Shown one piece after another: positions 18,384 through 28,828 of a stretch of 64,000 bases of DNA. Numbering within the stretch: position 1 is the first letter of the stretch; each line of letters opens with the position of its first letter. The translations under genes were made by a program, and so were the position numbers. The stretch lies in assembly GCF_040957575.1 (NCBI RefSeq), contig NZ_CP162601.1, forward strand, positions 62,001 through 126,000. Direction: 5' to 3'. Origin of the DNA: Vibrio sp. HB236076 (GTDB taxonomy: Bacteria > Pseudomonadota > Gammaproteobacteria > Enterobacterales > Vibrionaceae). The notes below the pieces were generated by a model, which saw nothing but the letters and a program-made list of their open reading frames with translations, ran no database searches and was not told the origin of the DNA.

Positions 18384-18629
18384 TTATCGATGTTTGTATT
18401 GACTGGGGCAGTAGCCTCTGTTGACGGCCTCACTGCGCAATGAGCGGTGTTTGGTGCGTCGTCCTGATACCCGAGCCCGCCATAAGCGAAAACTGGCCGG
18501 TTTGAGTTCACGTCTCATTACTTGAATCACTTGCGATTCTGTGAGAGAAAATTGTTGATCAATCGCTTCAAACGGGGTGCGATCTTCCCAAGCCATTTCT
18601 ATAATTCTCGATAGGTCGTCAGGGCTCAA
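18384..18629 (-). CDS. DUF2805 (TIGR03643) family small protein, TTG start
   Basis: Small protein of 81 residues with unknown function. SRIIEMAWEDRTPFEAI, followed by a sigma-like helix-turn-helix stretch (LTESQVIQVMRRELKPASF) and RLWRARVSGRRTKH, is the conserved signature of this family, which is common in marine gammaproteobacteria. The start is TTG at 18629, preceded by GAGGAG at 8 bases. The last 12 residues or so vary. A second overlapping reverse frame (18209-18511) is not considered real. Confidence 0.85.
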   Translation of the reverse strand: MSPDDLSRIIEMAWEDRTPFEAIDQQFSLTESQVIQVMRRELKPASFRLWRARVSGRRTKHRSLRSEAVNRGYCPSQYKHR

Positions 18630-18778
18630 GCGAATAACTCCTCTCTCTTCAGCAGATGTGCGTTGATGGTACCGGTGTTATTAAACCGCGAATCAATTTA
18701 GCCGGTCTTAAAATTCGTCTTGCAATGATTGCGATCTAGAAAGGTATTACGAGCGAAAAGCCGATTGGGTTCACAATA

Positions 18779-18940
18779 ATACCAATCTAACTAAATAGCT
18801 GGTCACCCTAGCTGGTTAAAAAACTCGATAACGTCGTTAAGAAAATAATTTGTAGAACAACTACTAACTGTATTTTCTTGCCTTGTTCTCAAGCTTTTTC
18901 CCTGCGCTATCATTGACCACATACTTAATCAGATTGGTAT
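18779..18940. repeat. MITE-like repeat, copy A
   Basis: An element of 162 bases bounded by perfect 10-base terminal inverted repeats, ATACCAATCT and AGATTGGTAT. A second copy lies at 32558-32721 with the same ends and a very similar body, including the shared AACTCGATAAC, CGTTAAGAAAATAA, CTCAAGCTTTTTC and CACATACTTAAT. It has no coding capacity. The ends are compatible with a TA target duplication, which suggests a non-autonomous mobile element, but no transposase is in the window. Confidence 0.8.
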
Positions 18941-19068
18941 AAAAACAATTGACTCAATATGTGCTTTAAAGGCCTAGAATAATTAAACTTTACGCTTCAT
19001 ATGTACGAAAACAGAGAAATTATTCCTGATTTTTTCTGCAATCTGGGCATTTTCAACTACACTTGAAT

Positions 19069-19152
19069 TAAGTCATACCCTGATGACTTACAGCGATATT
19101 GGTATACATCGCCTCCCCTTTTCGCAGCCCATGATTTAGGCTGCGTTTTTTT
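19069..19152 (+). ncRNA. Candidate small RNA with its own terminator
   Basis: The layout suggests an sRNA. There is a hairpin TAAGTCAT / ATGACTTA (19069-19090), then an unpaired stretch with CCTCCCC (19112-19118) that could pair with Shine-Dalgarno sequences, then a terminator CGCAGCC / GGCTGCG plus seven T (19123-19152). TACACT at 19058-19063 could be a -10 element, placing the start near 19069. The T run is only on the plus strand, while both neighbouring genes are on the minus strand, so the terminator serves neither. I do not recognise it as a known family. The rest of the gap 18630-19180 holds the repeat and nothing else I can name. Confidence 0.45.
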
Positions 19153-19180
19153 ATTTCTCGCTATTTTCTGTTACCTACGC

Positions 19181-20080
19181 CTAAGATGTCATGGTTGCCA
19201 TAACACGGTTTCTCCACTGCTGAAAGACCAAGCCTAAGATGATCAAGCAAAGACCGATAATGGTACTGATGGCAACCGGTTCATCGATCACTTGATTGAG
19301 AATAATCAACGACAAGAAGGGCGATAAAAAGATAAGGTTGCTCAGTCTGGCGGTATTGTCCGTTTGTTTGAGTGCCGATAACCACAACACAAACGTGGCT
19401 CCCATCTCAAATAAACCTATGTATATCGCGGAGCTGTATCCTTGCCAGGTGACCGCTTGCCAAGACGCGCCTTCGAGCAGCATCAGCAATAAGCTTAGCG
19501 GCAGAGCAACTAAGAAGCCTAACAGTAGGGTGATGATCGGTTCGGCAGATTGAGTGCGATTGATGATCCAATACCCAGCCCATAACAAGGTGGAAATCAG
19601 GGCCAAGACAACGCCGAAGGGACTGGTTACCGACAAACTGAGCAGTTGGCCTTGCGTGGCGATCACCACGACACCGGCGTAACACAAAACGGCGGCGACC
19701 ACATCGTGTTTGCGAAAAGGATGATGCAGGAAGATGGCGGACATGATTGTTAGCGTTATGGCCCAACTGTAATTAATCGCTTGCGCTTGTTGGGCGGGTA
19801 ATAAATCGTAGGCTTGAAACAATATGAGATAATAACCGAGTGGGTTTAAAAGGCCGAGTAGCAAGTAGGTTTTCGGCGCTTGTCGAAAGGTTGGCCACAG
19901 CAGGGGTAAATGCCTTCGTTGGGCGGCGAGTAACAAGAGAAAAAGACCCGAGGTCGCACTGGCAGCAAACACCATTTGCACTGGGGTCAATTGGGCAAGA
20001 GTGAGTTTAAAGGCGGTGGCCACGGTAGACCAAAGCAATACCGCGGTTAATGCAAGCCAAATGGCACGTTGGTGGTTCAA
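19181..20080 (-). CDS. EamA-family (DMT) transporter, TTG start
   Basis: Inner-membrane protein of 299 residues with ten predicted helices in two EamA repeats. The substrate is unknown. I choose the TTG at 20080 because AAGGA lies 8 bases before it and the product then starts (M)NHQRAIWLALTAVLLWSTVA, directly at the first membrane helix; an ATG at 20227 would add 49 residues without family character and would run into rmuC. It is divergent from rmuC with a gap of about 127 bases. Confidence 0.85.
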   Translation of the reverse strand: MNHQRAIWLALTAVLLWSTVATAFKLTLAQLTPVQMVFAASATSGLFLLLLAAQRRHLPLLWPTFRQAPKTYLLLGLLNPLGYYLILFQAYDLLPAQQAQAINYSWAITLTIMSAIFLHHPFRKHDVVAAVLCYAGVVVIATQGQLLSLSVTSPFGVVLALISTLLWAGYWIINRTQSAEPIITLLLGFLVALPLSLLLMLLEGASWQAVTWQGYSSAIYIGLFEMGATFVLWLSALKQTDNTARLSNLIFLSPFLSLIILNQVIDEPVAISTIIGLCLIILGLVFQQWRNRVMATMTS

Positions 20081-20207
20081 TGCGCTTGTCCTTAAGCTGG
20101 GGTGAATGAAAACAGAGTACGGCAGAAGTGGCCCGTTAACAAACTGGACATTTATCCAGTATATGCATACCATTAAATGACCGTGTTTTGATGCAAAAGA
20201 GTTGATG

Positions 20208-21740
20208 ATGCAATGGATATTTGACAACGCCCAGTGGTTAACTGCTGTCCTGGCCAGTGCCGGTGTCGCTGGGGCTGTCGCGAGTTGGTGGACGCGACAA
20301 AAACAGCTTGGCCAAGTGCAAAAGCTGAGCTACCAAATTGAGTCTGATACGCGCTTTTACCAACAACAAATTGAGCAACTCAAGCACTCTGTTGCTGAGG
20401 CCAATCAAGAGCTCGAAGCATTAGACAGCGAACGAGATCAAGCCGCCCATGAGCTCAAGCAAACCCACGGAAAAATGATGGCAGTGATGGAAAAGCTGCG
20501 CTACTTTGAGGCCGTGAAACAAGAGCGACAACAAGCGATTGATGCGCTGAGTGAGGCTCGTGAAGACAAGTCCCGCCTCGCCACACAACTGCGTGAGCAA
20601 CAAGTGCGTTTTGAGCAAATACAACAGTCTCAGCAGGAAAAAATCGCCTTACTTGAACAAGCCGAAGAGAGGTTAAAGCAGCAATTTGAGCACTTGGCCA
20701 ATCAAGTGTTTGATGAAAAGAGTGCCAAAGTTGACCAACAAAATCGCCAGAGTTTAGAAGCCATATTGACACCGCTACGCGAGCAATTAGATGGTTTTCG
20801 AAAGCAAGTTAACGATAGCTTTCACGTTGAATCGAAAGAGCGGCACACCTTGGTGCACGAGCTCAAAAACTTGCAGCGACTCAATGAACAAATGGCGCAA
20901 GAAGCCCTTAATTTGACCCAAGCTTTAAAAGGTGACAACAAACAACAAGGCAATTGGGGTGAAGTGGTGCTGGCACGCGTGTTAGCAGAGTCGGGCCTGC
21001 GCGAAGGCCACGAATATCATACTCAAGTCCCGCTCAACAATGCATTGGGCAAGCGTTATCAGCCCGATGTGGTGGTGAACCTGCCCGATGATAAACAAGT
21101 CGTGATCGATGCGAAAATGGCCTTAGTCGCCTATGAGCGGTATTTTCACGCCGAGACGGATGCCGAGCGCGACCGAGCGTTGCGCGATCATTTGTTGGCG
21201 TTGCGTGCCCACATTAAAGGCCTGAGTCACAAAGACTATCATCAGCTCAAGGGCATTCGCAGTTTGGATTACGTGCTGATGTTTATTCCGGTTGAGCCCG
21301 CTTTTCAAGTGGCGATTTCGGCGGATCCGAGCTTGGTTAAAGACGCAATGGAACACAATATTATTTTGGTCAGTCCAACGACATTACTAGTTGCACTGCG
21401 TACTATCGATAATTTATGGCGCAACGAAAGACAGAACGAAAATGCGCAGCACATCGCCGAGAGAGCCAGCAAGTTGTACGACAAAGTTCGCTTGTTCGTC
21501 GATGATATGCAGCAACTCGGTGCATCGCTTGACAAAGCCAATCAGAGTTTTCAAGGGGCGATGAATAAATTGTCGACCGGTCGAGGCAATATAGTGCGTC
21601 AAGCGGAGAGCTTTAAGCAGCTTGGCGTCGAAGTGAAAAGACCGATCGCGAGTGAGGTGACAGAGCAAGCACAACGCGACGGAATTTATGCAAATGACCC
21701 GCAGACAGAAAGACAACAGCTAGAGGATAAAGTAAACTAG
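20208..21740 (+). CDS. rmuC: RmuC-family protein
   Basis: Predicted nuclease-fold protein that limits inversions at short inverted repeats in E. coli. The roughly 510-residue product has an N-terminal membrane anchor (about 8-28). A long coiled coil (about 35-225) rich in Gln and Glu follows, and then the RmuC domain (about 245-450, with GNWGEVVLARVLAESGLREG and VIDAKMALVAYERY, which recalls a PD-(D/E)XK core). The start is TTG-ATG-ATG at 20202-20208; the ATG at 20208 has the best spacing to AAGAG. It is the first gene of a probable run rmuC-ubiE-ubiJ-ubiB-tatABC. Confidence 0.92.
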   Translation: MQWIFDNAQWLTAVLASAGVAGAVASWWTRQKQLGQVQKLSYQIESDTRFYQQQIEQLKHSVAEANQELEALDSERDQAAHELKQTHGKMMAVMEKLRYFEAVKQERQQAIDALSEAREDKSRLATQLREQQVRFEQIQQSQQEKIALLEQAEERLKQQFEHLANQVFDEKSAKVDQQNRQSLEAILTPLREQLDGFRKQVNDSFHVESKERHTLVHELKNLQRLNEQMAQEALNLTQALKGDNKQQGNWGEVVLARVLAESGLREGHEYHTQVPLNNALGKRYQPDVVVNLPDDKQVVIDAKMALVAYERYFHAETDAERDRALRDHLLALRAHIKGLSHKDYHQLKGIRSLDYVLMFIPVEPAFQVAISADPSLVKDAMEHNIILVSPTTLLVALRTIDNLWRNERQNENAQHIAERASKLYDKVRLFVDDMQQLGASLDKANQSFQGAMNKLSTGRGNIVRQAESFKQLGVEVKRPIASEVTEQAQRDGIYANDPQTERQQLEDKVN

Positions 21741-21800
21741 GTGATTGTTGTTTAAGGGTGAATTACCCCATGGCCTAGCCATCCCAAGAAGGAATTATGC

Positions 21801-22577
21801 ATGACCGATAAACAAGAGCCCGTTTCTCAATCTCAGGATGATACGACGCACTTTGGCTTTAAAACCGTGGCGAAAGCGGAAAAAGCAGAAAAAGTGGCTG
21901 AGGTGTTTCACTCCGTTGCCACTAAATACGACATTATGAATGACATGATGTCGCTTGGTGTACACCGCTTGTGGAAGCGATACACCATTGATTGCAGTGG
22001 GGTACGTCCAGGCCAGCGCGTACTCGATTTGGGTGGCGGTACGGGTGACCTGACTGCAAAGTTTTCGCGTATGGTGGGTGAGAAGGGGCAAGTCGTTCTT
22101 GCCGACATCAATAATTCTATGCTTAACGTCGGTCGTGACAAACTGCGTGATCGCGGTGTGGTTGGCAACGTACATTATGTACAGGCAAACGCGGAATCCT
22201 TGCCGTTTCCCGATGATTACTTCGATGCCATCACCATCAGTTTTTGTCTGCGCAATGTGACCGATAAAGACAAAGCGTTGGCGTCGATGTTTCGAGTGTT
22301 AAAGCCAGGTGGGCGTCTATTGGTGCTCGAGTTTTCCAAGCCGGTATTCGATCCTTTGTCAAAAGTGTACGACGCTTACTCGTTCCACGTATTGCCGCGC
22401 ATGGGTCAATTGATCGCTCAAGACTCAGAAAGTTATCGTTATTTGGCTGAGTCGATTCGCATGCACCCCGATCAAGACACGCTCAAGGGAATGATGGAAA
22501 ACGTCGGCTTCGAACAAGTTGAATATTTTAATATGACCGGCGGTATTGTTGCCCTGCATCGCGGCTATAAGTTCTAA
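21801..22577 (+). CDS. ubiE: Ubiquinone/menaquinone C-methyltransferase UbiE
   Basis: SAM-dependent C-methyltransferase that acts in ubiquinone and menaquinone synthesis. Its 258 residues carry [16 protein letters not shown] (about 70-85) for SAM binding and the UbiE signatures [18 protein letters not shown] and [20 protein letters not shown]. The ATG at 21801 follows AAGGAATT. It is followed after 15 bases by ubiJ, and the three ubi genes form a tight cluster. Confidence 0.97.
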   Translation: MTDKQEPVSQSQDDTTHFGFKTVAKAEKAEKVAEVFHSVATKYDIMNDMMSLGVHRLWKRYTIDCSGVRPGQRVLDLGGGTGDLTAKFSRMVGEKGQVVLADINNSMLNVGRDKLRDRGVVGNVHYVQANAESLPFPDDYFDAITISFCLRNVTDKDKALASMFRVLKPGGRLLVLEFSKPVFDPLSKVYDAYSFHVLPRMGQLIAQDSESYRYLAESIRMHPDQDTLKGMMENVGFEQVEYFNMTGGIVALHRGYKF

Positions 22578-22592
22578 CTGAAGGAGTAGAAG

Positions 22593-23198
22593 ATGCCTTT
22601 TGACGCCTTAGTGACAGGTCTTGTCGAGGTGAGTTTAAATCGTTTCATTCAGGACGACAGTGAACTCAGTCGACGACTTGGCCGTTTAAAAGGCCAAGCG
22701 ATTCAAATTCATTTGATTGAGCTCGACAAAAGCATAACGTTTTTGTTTAGTCAGCAAATCGACGTGTTGGCCCATTATGAAGGCGAAGTGGACTGCTACT
22801 TATCCCTGTCTTTAAGTGTGTTGCCGCAATTAAAAGACCACGCCAACATTACCCAGCTGATCAAGCAAGATAAATTAATTCTCGAAGGCGATGTCCAACT
22901 GGCGCAAAAATTTGCCAATTTGCTCAATGACAGTCGACCAGATTTGGCCGAATGGTTATCTCGTTACCTCGGTGATATCGCCGCACACCAACTGGTGTCT
23001 AGTGGCGAACAAGGTTTGCAACGCTTAAAACACCAAGCCGATCGACAGCAGCGTTATATCGGCCAGGTATTGACCGAAGAATGGCGCGTTGCACCTCCGG
23101 CGCTTGAGATCGCGTATTTTTGCGATCAGGTCGATGACTTGCGTTCCAGTGCGGCCCGTTTTGAGGCTCGTTTACAACGAATCATGGAGAAGTTATGA
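22593..23198 (+). CDS. ubiJ: Ubiquinone biosynthesis accessory factor UbiJ
   Basis: Lipid-binding scaffold of the cytoplasmic ubiquinone-synthesis complex. It has 201 residues, with an N-terminal SCP2-like domain (about 10-110: [32 protein letters not shown]) and a C-terminal coiled coil (about 170-201, [19 protein letters not shown]). It overlaps the start of ubiB by four bases (ATGA), a sign of translational coupling. Confidence 0.95.
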   Translation: MPFDALVTGLVEVSLNRFIQDDSELSRRLGRLKGQAIQIHLIELDKSITFLFSQQIDVLAHYEGEVDCYLSLSLSVLPQLKDHANITQLIKQDKLILEGDVQLAQKFANLLNDSRPDLAEWLSRYLGDIAAHQLVSSGEQGLQRLKHQADRQQRYIGQVLTEEWRVAPPALEIAYFCDQVDDLRSSAARFEARLQRIMEKL

Positions 23199-24832
23199 CA
23201 CTCAATGAGTGCAAACGCTTATATCGAATCACCCGAGTTTTACTTGAGTACGGATTAGATGAGCTTTTGCCAGAGCACCAATGGCTAAAGTTCCCTAAAT
23301 TGGCCAGAAAAAGCCTTTTTTGGATCAAAAACAAGCACCCCGATGTGCCGTTAGGTGATCGCCTGCGCTTGGCCTTGCAAGCGCTTGGGCCAGTGTGGAT
23401 AAAATTTGGCCAAATGATGTCGACGCGGCGAGATTTGTTTCCTCCACACATTGCTGATCCGCTGGCCATGCTGCAAGACAACGTGGCTCCCTTTGATGGC
23501 CATGCGGCAAAAGCGCAGATTGAACAGGCCTTAGGCGGGGCAATTGAAACCTGGTTTGATCATTTTGATATCAAGCCGCTTGCGTCGGCATCGATTGCCC
23601 AAGTGCACACCGCTCAACTCAAAGGCAGCGGCCGGGAAGTGGTGTTAAAAGTGATTCGTCCAGATATTCGTCCTATGATTGAAGCCGACTTGCGTTTGAT
23701 GTATCGCCTAGCGCACATTGTGGCGCGCACCTTGTCTCACGCTCGCCGTCTTAAGCCTGTTGAAGTGGTCAAAGAGTACGAAAAGACATTACTCGACGAG
23801 TTGGATTTGCGACGTGAAGCGGCCAACGCCATGCAACTCAGACGCAATTTTGCCGACAGCGATGAACTGTACATCCCCGAAGTGATCGCAGATCTAAGCA
23901 GTGAGTCTTTGATGGTGTCTGAGCGAATTTACGGCGTGCAAGTGTCTGACATTGAACGATTAACGGCGTTAGGTGTCGACATGAAAGTGTTAGCAGAACG
24001 CGGCGTTCGAGTCTTTTTTACTCAGGTTTTCCGCGACAGCTTTTTTCATGCTGACATGCATCCGGGCAATGTGTTTGTCAATCCAGAGCGACCTCAAGAC
24101 CCTCAGTGGATAGGGTTGGACTGTGGTATTGTCGGCACGTTGAACAGCGAAGACAAGCGCTACTTGGCAGAAAACTTTTTGGCCTTTTTTAATCGCGATT
24201 ATCGCAAAGTTGCCCAATTACACGTCGATTCTGGCTGGGTACCCCAAGATACCAATATCGACCAGTTTGAAAGTGCTATTCGCGTGGTGTGTGAGCCCAT
24301 TTTTGCTAAGCCGCTGTGTGATATTTCGTTTGGTCATGTATTATTGAATTTGTTTAACACGGCACGTCGCTTCAATATGGAAGTACAGCCTCAATTGGTG
24401 CTGTTGCAAAAAACTTTGTTGTATGTTGAAGGTTTGGGCCGTCAGTTGTACCCACAATTAGACTTATGGCAAACCGCCAAACCTTTTTTAGAAACGTGGA
24501 TGCTAAATCAGGTTGGGCCGCAAGCGGTGTTTCGCACCGTAAAAGAACGTCTGCCGTTTTGGGCGGAAAAACTGCCCGAATTGCCAGAACTTGTTTACGA
24601 TAGTCTGCGACAAGGCAAAGCGCTCAACCAGAGAATGGAGCAATTTTATCAAGGCTATCGAGCGTCAAAGCGACAGCAGGCGAAGAGTTATTTTTTGCTT
24701 GGTGTCGGCGCCACATTCATGATTTGCGCGGCGATTTTGGCGACGGACAACGATTCGAATTTAGCGGTAACTTGTGCGAGTGCTGGTGGTCTAAGTTGGT
24801 TGCTGAGCTGGTTTTTTTCGCGCCGTTCTTAG
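23195..24832 (+). CDS. ubiB: Ubiquinone biosynthesis atypical kinase UbiB
   Basis: ADCK-type atypical kinase/ATPase of 545 residues needed for ubiquinone synthesis. The KxGQ motif appears in [18 protein letters not shown] (about 69-86), the Ala-rich loop region in [14 protein letters not shown] and the catalytic [11 protein letters not shown] with DCGIVG (about 286-312). Two hydrophobic helices at the C-terminus (about 495-540) anchor it in the inner membrane. It overlaps ubiJ by four bases, and tatA starts 38 bases downstream. Confidence 0.97.
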   Translation: MTLNECKRLYRITRVLLEYGLDELLPEHQWLKFPKLARKSLFWIKNKHPDVPLGDRLRLALQALGPVWIKFGQMMSTRRDLFPPHIADPLAMLQDNVAPFDGHAAKAQIEQALGGAIETWFDHFDIKPLASASIAQVHTAQLKGSGREVVLKVIRPDIRPMIEADLRLMYRLAHIVARTLSHARRLKPVEVVKEYEKTLLDELDLRREAANAMQLRRNFADSDELYIPEVIADLSSESLMVSERIYGVQVSDIERLTALGVDMKVLAERGVRVFFTQVFRDSFFHADMHPGNVFVNPERPQDPQWIGLDCGIVGTLNSEDKRYLAENFLAFFNRDYRKVAQLHVDSGWVPQDTNIDQFESAIRVVCEPIFAKPLCDISFGHVLLNLFNTARRFNMEVQPQLVLLQKTLLYVEGLGRQLYPQLDLWQTAKPFLETWMLNQVGPQAVFRTVKERLPFWAEKLPELPELVYDSLRQGKALNQRMEQFYQGYRASKRQQAKSYFLLGVGATFMICAAILATDNDSNLAVTCASAGGLSWLLSWFFSRRS

Positions 24833-24870
24833 TAAAACCAGTGAGATAATTATCTTTAAGGAGAAAGTGT

Positions 24871-25104
24871 ATGGGTGGCATTAGTGTTTGGCAACTTCTG
24901 ATCATTGCGGTCATTGTTGCTCTGTTGTTTGGGACGAAAAAGTTGCGCGGCATGGGCAGTGATTTAGGTGGCGCGATCAAAGGATTTAAAAAAGCACTCA
25001 ACGAAGACGACAGTGCGGCAAAGTCTCAACATGACGCCGATTTTAATGGCAGTGAATTGTCTAAACCGGCGCAAAAAAGCACCGACAACGACAAGCAGGG
25101 CTAA
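24871..25104 (+). CDS. tatA: Twin-arginine translocase subunit TatA
   Basis: Pore-forming subunit of the Tat system, which exports folded proteins. It has 77 residues: an N-terminal membrane helix ([20 protein letters not shown]), the FGTKKL hinge, the amphipathic helix [15 protein letters not shown] and an acidic, charged tail. The start ATG at 24871 has AAGGAG before it. It is the first of the tatABC set, with tatB beginning four bases after its stop. Confidence 0.96.
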   Translation: MGGISVWQLLIIAVIVALLFGTKKLRGMGSDLGGAIKGFKKALNEDDSAAKSQHDADFNGSELSKPAQKSTDNDKQG

Positions 25105-25107
25105 ATC

Positions 25108-25527
25108 GTGTTTGATATCGGTTTTTGGGAGCTGGTATTAATTTTTGTGATTGCGCTTGTGGTTCTGGGACCAGAGCGTTTGCCTTTTGCCATTCGCAAT
25201 GTCGCGCGTTTTATTGGCAATGCACGTCGTATGGCCAATGTCGTCAAAGACGAATTGTCACAAGAGTTGCAGATGCAAGAGCTCAAAGAGGATTTAGAGC
25301 AAGCCAAGCGCAATAGCATTGGTTTAGATGCCGCAATGCAAGAGGTGAAGTCCACGTTTGATGAGGTGGAGGCTGTTTCCTCAAAGGCTGCGTCTGGTCC
25401 TGAGCGCCATGCCGAATCGGCTCCGGCGTCTTTAGACACAGGAAAAACGGCCAAGTCTGAGCAGACGCGACACCGTGACGACACCGTCGAACCATCCGTG
25501 GCGGATAGCGCTTCGCAACAAAAATAG
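25108..25527 (+). CDS. tatB: Twin-arginine translocase subunit TatB
   Basis: Tat substrate-receptor subunit that works with TatC. It has 139 residues, and the start is GTG at 25108. The N-terminus (M)FDIGFWELVLIFVIALVVL with LGPERLP is diagnostic of TatB. An amphipathic helix and coiled coil (about 25-75) and a divergent hydrophilic tail follow. The proximity to tatA and tatC confirms the assignment. Confidence 0.95.
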   Translation: MFDIGFWELVLIFVIALVVLGPERLPFAIRNVARFIGNARRMANVVKDELSQELQMQELKEDLEQAKRNSIGLDAAMQEVKSTFDEVEAVSSKAASGPERHAESAPASLDTGKTAKSEQTRHRDDTVEPSVADSASQQK

Positions 25528-25595
25528 TCACCCAGTAAGGGGATGGAGTCTCTCGGTCATCCATCCATAGGTTTACGCAATTAAATGGGGCTTAC

Positions 25596-26351
25596 ATGTC
25601 GTCCTCTGATGAGAGTCAACCACTGATCTCGCATTTACTTGAGCTGAGAAATCGATTGCTGCGCGCGATTGGCGCTGTGTTGTTGGTTTTTCTGGCGATG
25701 GTGTTTTTTTCAAACCACATATATGAATTTGTTTCCGCCCCCTTGATTGAAAAATTGCCTCAAGGGGCATCGATGATTGCCACTGATGTCGCGGCGCCTT
25801 TTTTCACGCCTTTAAAACTGACATTGATCAGTGCCGTTTTTGTGGCGATTCCCTTTATTTTGTACCAAGTCTGGGCATTTGTTGCCCCCGGTTTGTATCA
25901 ATATGAAAAGCGTTTAATCTTTCCGTTGTTATTGTCGAGTTCTCTGCTGTTTTACGCGGGGGTTGCGTTTGCCTACTTTGTGGTTTTTCCACTCGTCTTT
26001 GGCTTTTTTACCGCAATCTCACTCGGAGGGGTGGAGTTCGCGACCGATATCACGAGTTATTTAGACTTCGTGTTGGCGTTATTTATGGCATTTGGTATTG
26101 CTTTTGAGGTGCCGGTAGCGATTGTTTTATTGTGCTGGACCGGGATAACAACGCGTCAATCTTTGAGTCAAAAGCGTCCTTACATTGTTGTGGCTGCCTT
26201 CGTCGTGGGGATGTTGCTGACACCGCCTGATATTATTTCTCAGACCCTGTTGGCGATCCCTATGTGCCTTTTGTTTGAAGTTGGGCTGCTGTGTGCGCGT
26301 TTTTATCAAGCAAAGCAAGCCGATGAAGACGATGAGGCAGAAGCCGCGTGA
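25596..26351 (+). CDS. tatC: Twin-arginine translocase subunit TatC
   Basis: Main signal-peptide receptor of the Tat system, with six membrane helices in 251 residues. [16 protein letters not shown] near the N-terminus carries the conserved Glu of the twin-arginine binding site. The loop [20 protein letters not shown] and the C-terminal [15 protein letters not shown] are family signatures. It ends in an acidic tail (DEDDEAEAA). The gene after it is convergent. Confidence 0.97.
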   Translation: MSSSDESQPLISHLLELRNRLLRAIGAVLLVFLAMVFFSNHIYEFVSAPLIEKLPQGASMIATDVAAPFFTPLKLTLISAVFVAIPFILYQVWAFVAPGLYQYEKRLIFPLLLSSSLLFYAGVAFAYFVVFPLVFGFFTAISLGGVEFATDITSYLDFVLALFMAFGIAFEVPVAIVLLCWTGITTRQSLSQKRPYIVVAAFVVGMLLTPPDIISQTLLAIPMCLLFEVGLLCARFYQAKQADEDDEAEAA

Positions 26352-26447
26352 TAAGCGATAGCAATACCGTTCTATCACTCGGCTAACGTCAGTGGCGCTG
26401 CTGGCGTAGACTCTCGACACTGGCCAAGAGCCAATGAGGTCAGTGGC

Positions 26448-27209
26448 TTATAAGGAAAATAATTGCTTGGCGTTTCGCGTCGTGATGGCATCAAGCTCTG
26501 CTAATGACAATCCCCTTAGCTCCGCAACACGCTGGCCGACCAGTTGAGTCCAAGCCGGCTCATTGCGCTTACCGCGATTAGGGACTGGCGCCAGATAGGG
26601 GCTGTCGGTTTCCAACACCACGTAGTCCATATCTAGGTGTGGGATGACGCTATCCATGCCGCCGTTTTTAAACGTCGATACACCGCCAAGGCCTACGTGA
26701 AAGCCGATATCCTTGATCGCTTTCGCTTGCTCTACACTGCCGCCAAAACAGTGAAATACGCCTTTTAGTCGTCCGTCTTGTTGTTTGGCAACAACCTCTA
26801 GGCTTTCATCGATAGAGTCTCGAGTGTGGATCACCACAGGTAAGTTGCGTTGTTTTGCCCATTCAAGCTGCACGTTAAAAGCGTCAATTTGCTGCTCGTG
26901 GAACGTTTTATCCCAGTACAAATCAAGGCCGATTTCACCCACTGCCACAAACGGGTGTTTGTCAAAGTAAGACTCTATGATGGTTAACGCTTGCTGATAA
27001 TCTTCTTTGACATAGCAAGGATGTAGGCCCATCATTGAGCGACATAGATTGGGGTAAGCTTGTTCGGTGTTTAACATCGCAGCAATGGAATCAATATCAA
27101 TATTGGGCATTAGGATCAGTTCAATGCCCTGTGCCTGAGCTCTTGCGATCACATCGTCTCTATCTTGATCGAACTCTTGAGCGTAAATATGGGCATGGGT
27201 ATCTATCAT
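26448..27209 (-). CDS. TatD-family metal-dependent hydrolase
   Basis: Amidohydrolase-fold, metal-dependent DNase-like protein of 253 residues. MIDTHAHIY (two His), GEIGLDLYWD (Glu), VIHTRDS (His), GVFHCFGG (His) and LETDSPYLAP (Asp) supply the metal site. It lies beside tatC, as tatD does in E. coli, but on the opposite strand, and it is not the closest relative of E. coli TatD in wording: PNID and SMMGLHPCYVKE recall a subgroup frequent in Bacteroidetes. It is not part of the Tat export machinery. Confidence 0.92.
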   Translation of the reverse strand: MIDTHAHIYAQEFDQDRDDVIARAQAQGIELILMPNIDIDSIAAMLNTEQAYPNLCRSMMGLHPCYVKEDYQQALTIIESYFDKHPFVAVGEIGLDLYWDKTFHEQQIDAFNVQLEWAKQRNLPVVIHTRDSIDESLEVVAKQQDGRLKGVFHCFGGSVEQAKAIKDIGFHVGLGGVSTFKNGGMDSVIPHLDMDYVVLETDSPYLAPVPNRGKRNEPAWTQLVGQRVAELRGLSLAELDAITTRNAKQLFSL

Positions 27210-27292
27210 GGGAACCTCTAAGTGGCTTAAAACCGTGTTTTGTCCAGTATACCCAAGACAGCGTCATCGATCATTGTTGCTGTGTTGCTCGT

Positions 27293-27326
27293 TTTGCCAA
27301 TGACAACAATTTGCCAATGACAGCAA
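27293..27326. repeat. Short tandem duplication upstream of hemB
   Basis: Two adjacent 17-base units, TTTGCCAATGACAACAA and TTTGCCAATGACAGCAA, differ at one position. They lie in the 214-base gap between the tatD-family gene and hemB. No function is evident. Confidence 0.6.
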
Positions 27327-27423
27327 TCGGTATAACGGCTTAGTGTCTCGCGATTAAGCTGCTATGCTAATGCTCACCAATCAATTCATGACCCATTTGC
27401 CAAATTCGCTTAAGGAGTATTGA

Positions 27424-28476
<1,053 letters not shown>

Positions 28477-28540
28477 TGCGGGTTATCGTTTCGAGTTTGC
28501 AGTCTAGTAAATTGTGATCCCATCGTGATTACAAAACTTA

Positions 28541-28597
28541 AATGAGAATTTTTATCATTTATTGGTTGACTATCAAATGAGAATGATTATTATTAGA
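28541..28597. promoter_or_regulatory. ryhB promoter with Fur boxes
   Basis: TTGACT (28566-28571), 16 bases and TATTAT (28588-28593) form a promoter. AATGAGAATGATTATTATT, a good Fur box (about 13 of 19), covers its -10 region, so iron-bound Fur would block transcription. A weaker second box, AATGAGAATTTTTATCATT, lies just upstream. Confidence 0.82.
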
Positions 28598-28601
28598 GTT
28601 G

Positions 28602-28778
28602 TCTTAGGGGATGAGGTAACACAAATAAGATAAGTCATTATCTTATCTGGTGCATTCTTTTCGACACGACATTGCTCACATTGCTTCCAGTGTATTTATA
28701 TAGCTTTCTGGTAAAACCTCCAGATAACTCGGTTTTATCTTTCTTTGCTAGGCGACATCTTCGGGTGTCGCTTTTTTT
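28602..28778 (+). ncRNA. ryhB: RyhB, iron-responsive small RNA
   Basis: The stretch CACGACATTGCTCACATTGC and the following TTCCAGT (28665-28691) are identical to the core of E. coli RyhB, which pairs with target mRNAs of iron-using proteins. The RNA ends at a terminator, GCGACATC TTCG GGTGTCGC plus seven T (28752-28778). It is roughly 180 bases, longer than the E. coli 90-base form, as in Vibrio cholerae, where the gene also lies near polA. The 5' end is estimated from the promoter. Fur boxes overlie that promoter. Confidence 0.93.
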
Positions 28779-28828
28779 ATTTCTCTTATTTGTGTTGAGA
28801 ATCGGTTTTCTAAAATTATGTCCACATG

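Noticed and set aside
18209..18511. Reverse-strand open frame of 100 codons overlapping the DUF2805 gene
   Set aside because: The DUF2805 frame has a family signature and a good ribosome site; this one has neither.
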